Assembly (NCBI GenBank): GCA_027493885.1
Contig: JAOSJZ010000001.1
Location: forward strand, 2,970,622 to 3,034,621
Direction of reading: 5' to 3'
DNA length: 64,000 nucleotides
Source of the DNA: Gaiella sp.
GTDB lineage: Bacteria; Actinomycetota; Thermoleophilia; Gaiellales; Gaiellaceae
Shown: positions 53,250 through 62,747 of the stretch, one piece after another
Layout: every line of letters starts with the position of its first letter
Numbering within the stretch: position 1 is the stretch's first letter
Translations under genes and position numbers: made by a program
Notes under the pieces: model-generated
What the model was told of the DNA's origin: nothing
The model's input: only the letters and a program-made list of their open reading frames with translations
Databases searched by the model: none

Positions 53250-54818
53250 GTGATCCGCGCTGCTGCACACGACGGGACAACCTCGTCGACGCACGTCGGC
53301 GGCTCGATCGTCCGCGGCGGTGCGTGGCAGTCCACGAGCCGGATCCTGGGGCAGGCGTTCACGTTGACCGTGTCTATCGTCGCGGCACGCCAGCTGGGTG
53401 CGGCCGGAATGGGGCGGCTCGTGTTCATCACGTATGTGTACACGACACTGTCCGTCCTGCTCTCGGCCGGGGTGCCCGTAGCGGTGAACAGGTTCACCGC
53501 CGAGCTTATCGGCAGGGGACACGACGAGGCGATCGGCGCGCTCTATCGGTGGGCTAGACGCGTCGGAGCCGCGGCTGCGGCCCTCGGGGCGGGAATCCTG
53601 GTGTCCGTGTACCTCGCGGGCGGCGAGCCCGGGAAGGCATGGCTTGCCGCTTCCGTTGCATGCTCTGCGGCCGTTCTCCAGACGATTCCGTACGCGGTCC
53701 TTCTCGGCGCCCAGCAGTGGCGCTCCGCCAGCCTCGTGGGCCTCGCATCCGCCGCGATCGGCACCGGTGCGAAACTCCTGCTCCTAGCTGCAGGCCACGG
53801 GATACCGGCTCTCGTCACCGTCGACGCGTGTATCGCGCTTGCGAACATGGCCGGAGCGTCGCTGCTCGCGCGCCGAGTCATACCGCCCGGCCGACCGCCC
53901 GCTCTACCGCGCGACCTCGCACGGCGCGTCGGGACGTATGCGGCCGCGTCGAGCGCTGCTGTGATCCTCGGTCTTGTCGTACTGCAGCGGTCCGAGATCA
54001 TCTTCCTGCAGCGATTCGCCGATGACGTCGAGGTAGCGATCTACTCGATTCCGTTCTCCGCCGTCGTGATGCTCAACATCTTCCCTGCCACCCTCGGGAT
54101 CGCCGCCGCGTCGGCGTTCGCGACGCTATTCGGTGCGGGCGCCTACGATCGCATGCGGTCCGGCTTCGGGCGGGCGGTACGACTGACCCTCCTGGTGGCG
54201 CTCCCGCTGACTGCCGCAGCAATCACGCTCGGGCCTGACGCGCTGCTTCTGGCATACGGCGAGGCGTACAGCGGGACCGGGCGCGTGCTTGTCGTCCTCC
54301 TCCTCGCTTTTCCGGTGTTCTCTCTGATGGCGATCAGCACCTCGGTCGTGCAGGGCTTCGGCAGACAGCGTGCGCCGCTGATCAGCCTGGGCGCCGCAAC
54401 CGTGGTCGCCCTGGCGCTCGATCTCGCGCTGATCCCGCCGTTTGGGTCGCTCGGGGCAGCGATCGCCAACGCAGTCTCGCAGGCCGTGGCAGCGGGACTA
54501 CTGGTCGTGTATGCCGGCCGGCTGGTCGGTGGCCTGGAGTGGGAGCGGCGGTCGCTCGCTCGTCTGATCGTCGTCTCGGTGGGCGCGTCACTCGTGACGC
54601 TGATCCCCGTGCTCGCGCTCGGCACGCTCACCGGCCTGGTGGTGGGTGGCACCGTTTTCGTCGCGTCGTTTCTCGCTCTCGGCGTGGCGCTGCAGGTGGT
54701 GCCGGCGCGTGACGCATCCTGGCTCGATGAGGTGCTGCGAGACCGGTTCGGCCCACGTGCCGGCCGGCTCGTTCGTGCGTTCTCGGCGCCGGTCGAGGGG
54801 GCGACCGCGCGCCCGTGA
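53250..54818 (+). CDS. Wzx-like oligosaccharide flippase
   Basis: 522 residues from GTG 53250, 12-14 helices in the MOP/polysaccharide-exporter fold. VRGGAWQSTSRILGQAFTLT and AARQLGAAGMGRLVFITYVY form the typical first helices; LALIPPFGSLGAAIANAVSQ is the conserved Wzx C-half segment. It would flip undecaprenyl-linked repeat units for the Wzy-like protein. It overlaps the following glycosyltransferase by 4 bp. Confidence 0.88.
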   Translation: MIRAAAHDGTTSSTHVGGSIVRGGAWQSTSRILGQAFTLTVSIVAARQLGAAGMGRLVFITYVYTTLSVLLSAGVPVAVNRFTAELIGRGHDEAIGALYRWARRVGAAAAALGAGILVSVYLAGGEPGKAWLAASVACSAAVLQTIPYAVLLGAQQWRSASLVGLASAAIGTGAKLLLLAAGHGIPALVTVDACIALANMAGASLLARRVIPPGRPPALPRDLARRVGTYAAASSAAVILGLVVLQRSEIIFLQRFADDVEVAIYSIPFSAVVMLNIFPATLGIAAASAFATLFGAGAYDRMRSGFGRAVRLTLLVALPLTAAAITLGPDALLLAYGEAYSGTGRVLVVLLLAFPVFSLMAISTSVVQGFGRQRAPLISLGAATVVALALDLALIPPFGSLGAAIANAVSQAVAAGLLVVYAGRLVGGLEWERRSLARLIVVSVGASLVTLIPVLALGTLTGLVVGGTVFVASFLALGVALQVVPARDASWLDEVLRDRFGPRAGRLVRAFSAPVEGATARP

Positions 54819-55952
54819 CGAAGGTCCTCGTCGTGCTCGCGGTTCCGCCGGTCGTCGAGGGTCAACCTCAGGGACGGACAGGTGTTGGCCTGCTGCGAGG
54901 CCTGATGGAAAACGGCATCGACGTCCGTGCATGCGCGGCGCGCCGTCCCACGGCGACCCAGGCGCCTCCTCCTCCGGACCTTCCGGTCGAGATCGTCGAC
55001 GTCGACGCCCCCGTGCCCGGGTGGTCGTCGCGACTTGCGAAGCTCACACGACCCCACGGGCATCTCGGCACGGGGCCGTTTGCCGACCGCACGCTGCAGT
55101 TGGCGGCCGCGGTCGACATCGTGCATTTCGAGGAGGTCCACACGGCGATCCTCGCGCCACAAGTAGAGAACCCCTCGATCGTCCATCTGCACTACCTCGA
55201 TCGCAAGGACCGGTCGATGCCGGCTCCGTGGGATCCGAATCTCGTGTCGTATCTCGAGTTCCGCCTCGCTGAACGGCGCGCAGCGCGCTCCACCCCGTTC
55301 CTCGCCGCGAGTTCACCCGTTGTCGCGAGCTATCTCCGGCGGGTCGCCCCGGATGCCGATGTCACGCTCGCGCCCCTCTCGCTCGATCTCCGTTCGTATG
55401 CCGCCGCGCTGCTCGAGGGCGCACCGGTGGCAGGAATGATCGGCACGGCGTGGTGGCCTCCGACGCGTTCGGCGATCGACCGGCTGCTCACCCGGGTGTG
55501 GCCGCTGACGCAACGCCTCTGCCCCGATGCGGGGGCTGCAGCTCGCGGGCCGAGGCACCGAGAGCATTCGACCGCCGACATCCGGACAGGTCACAATCCT
55601 CGGCGAAGTCGAGGAAGCCGCCGGCTTCATTCGCTCGCTCTCGGTGTTCCTCTATCCAGTGACACGGGGCAGCGGAATGAAGGTCAAGGTGCTCGAGGCG
55701 CTCGCGTGCGGGGTTCCGGTCGTCACGACGCCGGAAGGGGCCGACGGGATCGGGGCGCATGACGGCATCGTCGTCGAGACGACCGACGAGCGCCTCGCAG
55801 CCGCTGCCGCGGAGTTGCTCGGCGATCCCGTGGCCCGGAAGGACCGAGGAGCTGCCGCGCGACGTCTCTTCCAGGAACGCTTCACCCCCGGTGTCGCGAC
55901 GCAGCCCCTCGTCTCGGCGTACGAGCGGATGGTACGTCGGGGCTACGGGTGA
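54815..55952 (+). CDS. Glycosyltransferase family 4-like, frameshift near 55535
   Basis: The N-terminal domain runs from GTG 54815 (VLVVLAVPPVVEGQPQGRTG; IVHFEEVHTAIL) to about 55530. There TGCGGGGGCTG shifts the frame; removing one G continues into LQLAGRGTESI, VTILGEVEEAAGFIRSLSVF, GSGMKVKVLEALACGVPVVT and the stop at 55952. That segment is the UDP/GDP-sugar-binding EX7E-type C-domain of GT-B enzymes. Reconstructed length is about 378 residues. It probably adds one sugar of the repeat unit. Indel in a G5 run suggests consensus error. Confidence 0.75.
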
Positions 55953-56999
55953 CGGTCGTGCGACGGGAGGGCTCCTCTCCATCGCCGCGCCCGGCAATCC
56001 GGACGATCTCGGTGATCGCGCCCATGCTGAACGAGGCGGACCACATCCCCGGATTCGTGGCTGACATCGCGAATCAGGACTTCGACGGAGACGTGGAGCT
56101 GCTTGTCGCGGACGGCGGCTCGAGCGACGGGTCGGTGGGCCGTCTGCGCGATCTCGCAGCGCGCTGTCACGTGCAGGTGACGGTGCTCGACAACCCGGCT
56201 CGCTGGGTCTCGAGCGGCCTGAATCTCTGCCTGGCGGTGGCCCGGGGGATCTCATCGTCCGGGTCGACTGCCACAGTCGTTACCCCACCGACTACCTCCG
56301 CCGGTGCGCGCTCGCCTCCGTGGAGAGCGGGGCCGAGAACGTCGGCGGCGTCCTCCTCGCGCAGGGCCGGACGCCCACGGAACGCGCTGTCGGTTGCGCC
56401 ATGAACAGCCCTTTCGGCGGTGTCCTGTGGACACGTCATCACGGGACGGCGCGCGTCGAAACCGACACCGTTCCCTTCGGAGCATTCCGGTCCGACGTGC
56501 TCGTGCGCCTCGGAGGTTTCGACGAGGCATTCGTCCGGAACCAGGACGACGAGCTCAATCTCCGGCTCCGCCGTGCCGGGGGTCGCATCGTCCTCGACCC
56601 GGCAATCAAGGTGTACTACACGCCCCGCGGCAGCCTCCGACGGGTCTTCCGCCAGTACTTCGAGTACGGTCTCTGGAAGCCCGCGGTCATGCGAAAGCAC
56701 GGTCGGGCCGACGACGTTGCGGGAGCCTCGCCCCGGTCGTCTTCGTGGTCTCGCTCGCCGCCGCTGCTGTCGGCAGCCTGTGGCGAGGTGAGATGCTGGC
56801 ATTGCTCGCGGTCGAGCTGCTGCTGTACGCCGCGGGCGCGGTCGTCTTCGGGGTGATGGCGCTTCGCCGTTGCGGTGGCTCCTGGAGCCTCCTTCCGCGG
56901 GTGCTCGCATGCTTCCCGACCTTCCACCTCGCGTACGGGGTGGGGATGCTGGTCGGAGGCGCTCGGGCGGTGCGACGACCGTCGGGGCGCGAGCCGTGA
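55949..56999 (+). CDS. Glycosyltransferase family 2 (ExoA-like), two frameshifts
   Basis: Starts at GTG 55949 with RTISVIAPMLNEADHIPGFV and LLVADGGSSDGS (GT-A, nucleotide-binding Asp). The GGGGG run at about 56246-56250 breaks the frame; adding one G joins DLIVRVDCHSRYPTDYLRRC, which holds the DxD-like motif. The middle part continues with SPFGGVLW, GGFDEAFVRNQDDELNLRLR (ED-type catalytic acid) and YTPRGSLRRVFRQYFEYG. A second missing G near 56722 joins the C-terminal membrane part LAPVVFVVSLAAAAVGSL to the stop at 56999. ExoA-type enzymes act on lipid-linked sugars. Probably about 350 residues and intact. Confidence 0.75.
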
Positions 57000-58513
57000 C
57001 GGGGGCCACAGCAGGGCGCCCGTTCCGCCTTACCGAAACGACGCTGTTGCGGACCGTGATCTCTGCCCGCGCGTTCACACTCGGGCTCACGGCCGTGGTG
57101 GGGAGCGGTCTCGTACTCGGAGGCGCCACGATCGCTCGCGAGCCGCTTGGAAACGACGAGATCGCGAGCCTCGCGCTGGTAAGTCGACCGGTCGGCGCGT
57201 TCGCGTCCGACTTCGTGAGCTCCCAGAGCGCCGGAATGCTGTTTCACGCGGTGCTCTGGCCGATCGTTGCGCTCGGAGGCGTGTCGAGCTTCTGGCTCCG
57301 GCTTCCGTCACTGCTTGCATTCGCCGGCGCCATTGCCGTGTGCGGCCTCGTCGGCGCTCGTTTGGGGGGTCGTGCTGTCGGTCTTTGCGCCGCGCTGTTC
57401 CTCTCCGTGTGCCCCTTCGCGATCCTGCACGCGCAGGACGCCCGGATGTACAGCTTCGCGCTCCTGTTCTCGCTCCTTGCTTTTTGGGCCCTCCTGCGAT
57501 CTCTCGAGACCCCCACCGGCGCGAGGTGGGCGACATACGCGGCCACTGTGGCCGCGACGGGCTACTCGCACGAGTTCGCCCTGCTGACCGTCGTCGCCCA
57601 CGTGCCACTCGTCCTCGCAGATACGCGAGCAACGACGAGGAAGCAGTTCGCCCTCGCACTGGTCGGCTCTGCGGCGATTCTCGTCCCGCTCGGCGCGGTC
57701 TCGCTCCACAACCGCGGGCTGGACCCGCTGTACTACGTCACGGCGCCTGGAGTCGCGGCGATCGAGGATACCGTGCTGGTCATCGTCGGCAGCCGGCCCG
57801 CCGTCGCTGCCTGCGCGCTCGTGATTGCCTCGGGGATCGTCGCCGCTCTGCGTATGAGGCGGGCCTTCACCGCGTCGGAGCGTCGCCGGGGATCCGCCAT
57901 CGCCGTCTCGCTCGCTCTGTGGCTCGTCGGGCCCTTCGCCCTCCTGTTCGCGGCGTCGCAAATCGACCCGATCTTCTCGCCCCGGTACGTGATCTCGAGT
58001 GCTGCGGCAGCTTGTCTGGGCATCGCCCTCCTCCTCGCGTTTCTCCCCCGGCGCCTCGGGGTCGCGGGCGTGTTCGTCATCGCCCTGGCGTTCGGCTACG
58101 GGACGATCCAGCAGAGCCGCTCCCTCGACCGGGCGGATTGGCCCGGAGCGGCGACGTGGCTGCGCTCAACGGCGGGCGCCGGGCCGATCGTCCTCGTCGG
58201 AGGGCAGCGTAATGCAGCCGCGCTGCTCTACTACTCGCCGGGTCTCGGGGTTCCGCGTACGGAGCTGCCATGGACGGAGGCCGAGCTTGCACGCCTTCCA
58301 CCGAAGCTCACGTTGATCGACCGCGACAACAGTGTCAGCGACCTACGGGCGGCGGTCAGCCGCACGCCTGCCTGGGTCGTCGAGCAGGGTCGCGTTGCAC
58401 CCGGCCTGCAACGTGCCTTCGACGCCTTTCTCGACTCGTGCCAGACCGCGGCTGAAGCGGAGCTGCGGCTCATCTCGATCAGGCGAGTCGTTCGGTGTCC
58501 GCACGCCGGCTGA
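56996..58513 (+). CDS. GT39/PMT-like polytopic glycosyltransferase
   Basis: 505 residues from GTG 56996, overlapping the previous stop. About 10-12 helices; the acidic loop-1 motif reads PLGNDEIASLAL, and LHAQDARMYSFALLFSLLAF is the conserved second region of the family. The soluble C-terminal ~120 residues start near WPGAATWLRST. Same general class as the protein at 3118-4767. It likely transfers a sugar from polyprenyl phosphate to the growing polymer or a protein outside the membrane. Confidence 0.78.
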   Translation: MTGATAGRPFRLTETTLLRTVISARAFTLGLTAVVGSGLVLGGATIAREPLGNDEIASLALVSRPVGAFASDFVSSQSAGMLFHAVLWPIVALGGVSSFWLRLPSLLAFAGAIAVCGLVGARLGGRAVGLCAALFLSVCPFAILHAQDARMYSFALLFSLLAFWALLRSLETPTGARWATYAATVAATGYSHEFALLTVVAHVPLVLADTRATTRKQFALALVGSAAILVPLGAVSLHNRGLDPLYYVTAPGVAAIEDTVLVIVGSRPAVAACALVIASGIVAALRMRRAFTASERRRGSAIAVSLALWLVGPFALLFAASQIDPIFSPRYVISSAAAACLGIALLLAFLPRRLGVAGVFVIALAFGYGTIQQSRSLDRADWPGAATWLRSTAGAGPIVLVGGQRNAAALLYYSPGLGVPRTELPWTEAELARLPPKLTLIDRDNSVSDLRAAVSRTPAWVVEQGRVAPGLQRAFDAFLDSCQTAAEAELRLISIRRVVRCPHAG

Positions 58514-58549
58514 CGCGCTCGGGCGGCCCCGGTGTGCGTACGCCAGGAG

Positions 58550-59710
58550 TCAGGCGGTTCGCTGCTGTCTGTCGAGCTCCTCGGCGAGCCCTCCGACGAC
58601 GAGGTCGACGGCCGAATCACCCATGTGCGGGTAAAGGGGGAGCGTCAGCAGGCGTGGCGCTACGTCCTCGGTGACCGGGAGCGGGCGCTGCGTGGCGCGC
58701 GCGTACTGCGTGAACGTATGGATCGGCGGATAGTGCACGCTTGTCTGGATACCCCGCGCGGCGAGCCGATCGCGGAGGCTCGTGCGATCGATCGTGTGAG
58801 CAAGTACGACCGGGGCGATGTGACACGACGACGTGGACCCTTCTGGCAGCGCGGCGAACGGCACGATGAGATCGGTTCGCTGCTCGAGTGAGGTGCGATA
58901 GCGCTCCCAGAACGAGCGGCGAGCAGCGTTACCCGCGGGAAGACGCTCGAGCTGCACGAGGCCGAGCGTGGCGTGGATCTCGTCCATCCGGTAGTTGAAG
59001 CCCTGTGCGACGACGTCGTAGGTGTGTGCGTGGCCGCGGTGACGGTCCCACGTCAGCGTCGTCATCCCGTGCGAACGAAGCCGACGCAGATCGGCCGCCA
59101 GCTCGTCATCATTCGTGACAACCATGCCGCCCTCGCCCGTCGCGAGGTTCTTGTTCGAGAAGAAGCTGAAGCATCCGAGGCTGCCGATCGAGCCGCACGG
59201 ACGTCCTCTCCATGTCGCCCCGACCGCATGTGCCGCGTCCTCGATGACGACGATGCCGCGCGACCCCGCTAGCTCGAGCACGGCATCCATGTCGCAGGGC
59301 GCGCCGGCATAGTGGAGTACGACGATGGCTTTCGTCAACGGGGTGAGTGCTGTCTCGAGATCCGCCGGGTCGAGGTTCGGGCTCGTCGGGCTGGAGACGT
59401 CGCAGAAGACGGGTGTTGCCCCCGTATGAGAGATGGCGTTCGCAGCGGCGACGAAGTTCAACGACGGAAGAATCACCTCGTCGCCCCTCCCGCAGCCCGC
59501 CGCAAGGAGCGAGAGGTGAAGCGCCGCAGTTCCGTTCGATACGGCCACGGCGTGGCTTGCGTCGACGAGGGCGGCGAAGCTCTGCTCGAACTCGGCCACA
59601 CGCGGGCCCATGCTCCACCAGCCAGATCGCAGCGTCTGGTCGACAGCAGCGCGCAGCCGGTCGTCGACGAGCACGTCCGCGAGCGGGACGATCCAGCGTG
59701 TCTCAGCCAT
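58550..59710 (-). CDS. DegT/DnrJ/EryC1 sugar aminotransferase
   Basis: 386 residues from ATG 59710, set by a TAGTGT box 7 nt upstream. PLP enzyme: VSNGTAALHLSLLAAG, ILPSLNFVAAANAISHTGAT, VVIEDAAHAVGATW and the Schiff-base Lys in CFSFFSNKNLATGEGGMVV; the C-terminal part has GFNYRMDEIHATLGLVQLER. It aminates a 3- or 4-keto sugar nucleotide, possibly the product of the SDR at 45262. The 3' end is convergent with the GT39-like gene. Confidence 0.92.
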   Translation of the reverse strand: MAETRWIVPLADVLVDDRLRAAVDQTLRSGWWSMGPRVAEFEQSFAALVDASHAVAVSNGTAALHLSLLAAGCGRGDEVILPSLNFVAAANAISHTGATPVFCDVSSPTSPNLDPADLETALTPLTKAIVVLHYAGAPCDMDAVLELAGSRGIVVIEDAAHAVGATWRGRPCGSIGSLGCFSFFSNKNLATGEGGMVVTNDDELAADLRRLRSHGMTTLTWDRHRGHAHTYDVVAQGFNYRMDEIHATLGLVQLERLPAGNAARRSFWERYRTSLEQRTDLIVPFAALPEGSTSSCHIAPVVLAHTIDRTSLRDRLAARGIQTSVHYPPIHTFTQYARATQRPLPVTEDVAPRLLTLPLYPHMGDSAVDLVVGGLAEELDRQQRTA

Positions 59711-60007
59711 GCCTCGCACACTACTCGGGCGGTGCGGGCTGATTACGACGATCCTCCCGCCTTTGCCCATTTCCCCGATCGGGACCAGCCTTTCGTCCAG
59801 GTGTCGAGCGGGATCGGAACAGCAAGACTTGACAGGGAGGTAGGTCTTCGGCCATCTTGGGGGTACGGCGAGTCTAGGGTCGCTGAGCCGGTAAACGGGG
59901 GAGGGGAGAACGAGTTGGGGACTCGGGGTGATGGAACACCCGCCATGGGTGGATTGCGACTGCGCCCAGGCTGCACGGAGCTTCGCGGATCGGGCAAGGG
60001 TCAGGGT
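59711..60007. promoter_or_regulatory. Divergent intergenic region of aminotransferase and sugar transferase
   Basis: 297 bp. On the minus side TAGTGT (59718-59723) serves the aminotransferase. On the plus side no clear -10 box is visible close to the sugar transferase start; a purine-rich GGGGGAGGGGAGAACG tract lies at about 59898-59913. Nothing else recognised. Confidence 0.5.
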
Positions 60008-60712
60008 GTGCTGCGCGCCAGGCTCGACGCTGGCATGAAGCGGATCCTCGACATCATGATCGCGTTCGCAGGGCTGCTCCTTGCGGCACCGCTCATACTC
60101 CTGTGCGCCGCCGCCATCAAGCTCGAGAGCCGGGGACCTGTCTTCTACCGCGCGAGCCGGGTTGGCCGCGGTGGCGCGGACTTGAGGGTGCTCAAGTTCC
60201 GCAAGATGCGCAACGGCGCGGGCGGCCAAGCGTTGACCGAGGATCGGGATCCGCGCTTCACACGGATAGGTCGGTTGCTCGCACGGACGCGCCTGGACGA
60301 GGTTCCGCAACTCGTCAACGTCCTTGTTGGCGAGATGAGCCTCGTCGGCCCCCGCCCTGAGGACAGGCGTTTCGTCGATCTCCACGCTGACGCGTTCCGT
60401 CAGATCCTGACCGTTCGGCCAGGCATCACCGGCCTGTGTCAACTCGCCTTCGCCAGGGAAAGCGAGATCCTCGACCCGGCCGACCGCGTCGGGCATTACG
60501 TGGAACGGATCCTCCCACAGAAGGTCGGACTCGACTGCCTCTACGCGGAGAGACGCTCGCTTGGGCTAGATATCCGAATCCTCGTCTGGACGTTCCTTCC
60601 AGTCCTTCTCCGCAAGGACGTCGCGGTCCATCGTGCCACCGCGAGGCTTACCCTCCGCCGGCGCGCCGCCCGAGCCGCGAACGTGTCCGAGAGTAATGTC
60701 GCTCGCGTCTAG
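60008..60712 (+). CDS. Bacterial sugar transferase (undecaprenyl-phosphate hexose-1-P transferase type)
   Basis: 234 residues from GTG 60008; ATG 60035 (MKRILDIMIAFAG) or ATG 59945 are alternatives. One N-terminal helix (about 15-37), then the catalytic module: GPVFYRASRVGRGG, LKFRKMR (the conserved KFRSM variant), LARTRLDEVPQLVNVL, GEMSLVGPRPE and VRPGITGLCQL. It loads the first sugar phosphate onto undecaprenyl phosphate (PglC/WcaJ-like short form). It overlaps the nucleotidyltransferase gene by 17 bp. Confidence 0.9.
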   Translation: MLRARLDAGMKRILDIMIAFAGLLLAAPLILLCAAAIKLESRGPVFYRASRVGRGGADLRVLKFRKMRNGAGGQALTEDRDPRFTRIGRLLARTRLDEVPQLVNVLVGEMSLVGPRPEDRRFVDLHADAFRQILTVRPGITGLCQLAFARESEILDPADRVGHYVERILPQKVGLDCLYAERRSLGLDIRILVWTFLPVLLRKDVAVHRATARLTLRRRAARAANVSESNVARV

Positions 60713-61538
60713 CATGGCCGTCGAGGAAGCGAATCGGGTCGTGGAGCACGACGATCGGGACTCCGTGCTCGCGGCCGGTCTGGCGCGCGCCGTCGAGCAT
60801 GACGAGCGGGCGAACCTCGCAGCCCGCACCCGCGTGGTCGTGCTCGCCGGCGGGCGTGGACGGCGACTCGAGCCGTACACATCCGTGCTTCCTAAGCCGC
60901 TCATGCCAATCGGTAACCGGGCCATCCTCGAGATCCTGGTGCAGCAACTCACGGAAGCAGGCTTCCTCGAGGTGACCCTCTGCGTCGGCTATCTGTCCCA
61001 CCTGATTCGGGCGGTCTTCGACAACGGCCACGACCGCGGCCTGCGGGTGACCTATGTCAAGGAGGACGAGCCGCTTGGGACCGCCGCACCGCTCCGGCTC
61101 GTTCCCGACCTCGACTCCACGTTCGTTGCGATGAACGGCGACCTCCTTACGACCATCGACTATGGGCAGTTCCTCGCCCACCATCACGCCAGTGACAACG
61201 TCCTCACGATCGCGACTCACAGGCGGCGCCTCGTGAGCGACTACGGCGTTCTCCGTTTCGACGACGCATCCGAGCCCTTGCGCGTGTCGGCCTACCAAGA
61301 GAAGCCGGAGATGCACCTCGACGTCAGCATGGGGATCTACGCCATCGAGCCCGGCGCGCTCGAATTCGTCCCCGAGGGCGAGCCGTCCGACTTCCCCGAC
61401 CTCGTGCATGCGCTCCTCGACGCCGGCAAGCGCGTCGGCGCCTATCCGTTCGAGGGGCTCTGGCTCGATATCGGTCGCCACGAGGACTACGTGCGAGCGA
61501 TCGAGCTCTGGGAGAGCGGGACGCCGAACGAGAGCTAA
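60696..61538 (+). CDS. Sugar-1-phosphate nucleotidyltransferase
   Basis: 280 residues from ATG 60696. A charged ~45-residue N-terminal extension precedes VVVLAGGRGRRLEPYTSVLP with KPLMPIGNRAILE. Further motifs are DEPLGTAAPLRLV, FVAMNGDLLTTIDYG (metal Asp) and GLWLDIGRHEDYVRA. Such enzymes make NDP-hexoses, often GDP-mannose-like or dTDP/CDP-glucose-like. If GDP-mannose is the product it would feed gmd at 792, but specificity cannot be read. Convergent with the next gene (4-bp overlap). Confidence 0.87.
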   Translation: MSLASSMAVEEANRVVEHDDRDSVLAAGLARAVEHDERANLAARTRVVVLAGGRGRRLEPYTSVLPKPLMPIGNRAILEILVQQLTEAGFLEVTLCVGYLSHLIRAVFDNGHDRGLRVTYVKEDEPLGTAAPLRLVPDLDSTFVAMNGDLLTTIDYGQFLAHHHASDNVLTIATHRRRLVSDYGVLRFDDASEPLRVSAYQEKPEMHLDVSMGIYAIEPGALEFVPEGEPSDFPDLVHALLDAGKRVGAYPFEGLWLDIGRHEDYVRAIELWESGTPNES

Positions 61539-62677
61539 GAAGCGCGTCGCGTCGAGCGAACGTCTCCTCGAGCTCCCTGCTGCGGATCGAGAACCTCGTC
61601 GTACAGTGCGGTGAATTCCTTGATCATGCGATCGAATGAGTAGTCGTCCTCGACCGCCCGTAGACCTCGTACGCTCTGCTCGGCCGCGCGCGCCGGTTCG
61701 TCCATCAATCGCGCCAGGGCGCGAGCGAGGCCCGCGTCATCGTCGACATCCACCAGCAGGCCAACCCCTCGATCGAGGATCCGCGGTAGCACGCCGACGC
61801 GCGTCGCCACCAGCGGCGTCCCCGCGGCGAGGATCTCGAGGGCGGCAAGCGGAAGGCCCTCCCATGAAGAGCAGATGACGGCCGTGTCGAACGCTCGTGC
61901 CAACCGCCTGGCATCCCGTCGGTGCCCGGCCCAGACCACCCGTCCATCGAGCCCGAGCTCCTCCGCGACATCGTGGAGGAAGGTCTTCTGCGGCCCGTCG
62001 CCGACGATACAGAGCGTCGGGACACGGCCTTCACGGAGAAGGCGGGCGAATGCACGGAGCAGGACCTCGTGCGCCTTCTCCACGCGCAGGGTCGCGATGA
62101 TCCCGATCACCCACTCATCGGCAGACAGGCCCAGTTCGGCTCGCGCTTCCCTTCGGGTAAGCGCGGTGCCTGTGGGCACGCCGTTCACGATCACCCTCAG
62201 CTTGCGACGAGGCACCCCCTCCTCCTCGATCGAGCGGGCGACGAGATCGGACGGGCAGACGATATACCGCGCCCTCGGAGAGATCCACCACCTGTAGCCC
62301 CAGGTCCGGACCAGCGTCCGGCGCCCGTCCCACGTAGGGTCGCGTGTAACGAGAGGCACCCCCGTCGTTCGGGCGAGGAGCGCACCGTACATGCTGCTCG
62401 AGAACAGGTGCGCGTGGATGATGTCAGCATCGCGAAGCAGGCGATGCGCGCGGATCATCGTCCGGATCGGGATCCACCGTCCGCGCCGGCCGAGAATCGT
62501 GTAGGGGATCCCCGCCTCGCGAAGCGGCTCCTCGAGCGGCCCGCCCTCTCGGGTCAACACGAAGAAGGGGGCAAACCGACTCCGATCGAGGGCGCACGCC
62601 ACCTCGACGGCCACGCGCTCCGCGCCCCCGGCGGGCAAAGCGCTGATGAGCATGCCGATCCGCACTCGCTTCGCCAC
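61535..62677 (-). CDS. Glycosyltransferase family 4
   Basis: 380 residues from GTG 62677 (TAGCAT box 8 nt upstream). GT-B fold: IGMLISALPAGGAERVAVEV (donor/acceptor Gly-rich loop), DIIHAHLFSSSMYG, VIVNGVPTGT, GIIATLRVEKAHEVLLRAF, LCIVGDGPQ and SSWEGLPLAALEILAAGTPL, the EX7E-type nucleotide-sugar site. Transfers a hexose to the lipid-linked repeat unit. Confidence 0.92.
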   Translation of the reverse strand: MAKRVRIGMLISALPAGGAERVAVEVACALDRSRFAPFFVLTREGGPLEEPLREAGIPYTILGRRGRWIPIRTMIRAHRLLRDADIIHAHLFSSSMYGALLARTTGVPLVTRDPTWDGRRTLVRTWGYRWWISPRARYIVCPSDLVARSIEEEGVPRRKLRVIVNGVPTGTALTRREARAELGLSADEWVIGIIATLRVEKAHEVLLRAFARLLREGRVPTLCIVGDGPQKTFLHDVAEELGLDGRVVWAGHRRDARRLARAFDTAVICSSWEGLPLAALEILAAGTPLVATRVGVLPRILDRGVGLLVDVDDDAGLARALARLMDEPARAAEQSVRGLRAVEDDYSFDRMIKEFTALYDEVLDPQQGARGDVRSTRRAS

Positions 62678-62685
62678 CGCCCACG

Positions 62686-62691
62686 ATGCTA
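62686..62691 (-). promoter_or_regulatory. -10 box (TAGCAT) of the GT4 gene
   Basis: TAGCAT on the minus strand, 8 nt from the GTG at 62677. Confidence 0.5.
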
Positions 62692-62706
62692 GCCAGAGGC
62701 CGCTGC

Positions 62707-62741
62707 ATCGAGGTAGCCCGCTTCGCGGGCTACCTCGATGG
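62707..62741. repeat. Perfect 16-bp inverted repeat, possible terminator of the beta-helix gene
   Basis: CATCGAGGTAGCCCGC, loop TTC, and its exact complement. It starts 6 bp beyond the beta-helix stop (minus strand) and ends 15 bp before the GT4 -10 box. There is no T-run on either side, so it is a hairpin but not a textbook intrinsic terminator. Confidence 0.75.
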
Positions 62742-62747
62742 TGGTAC

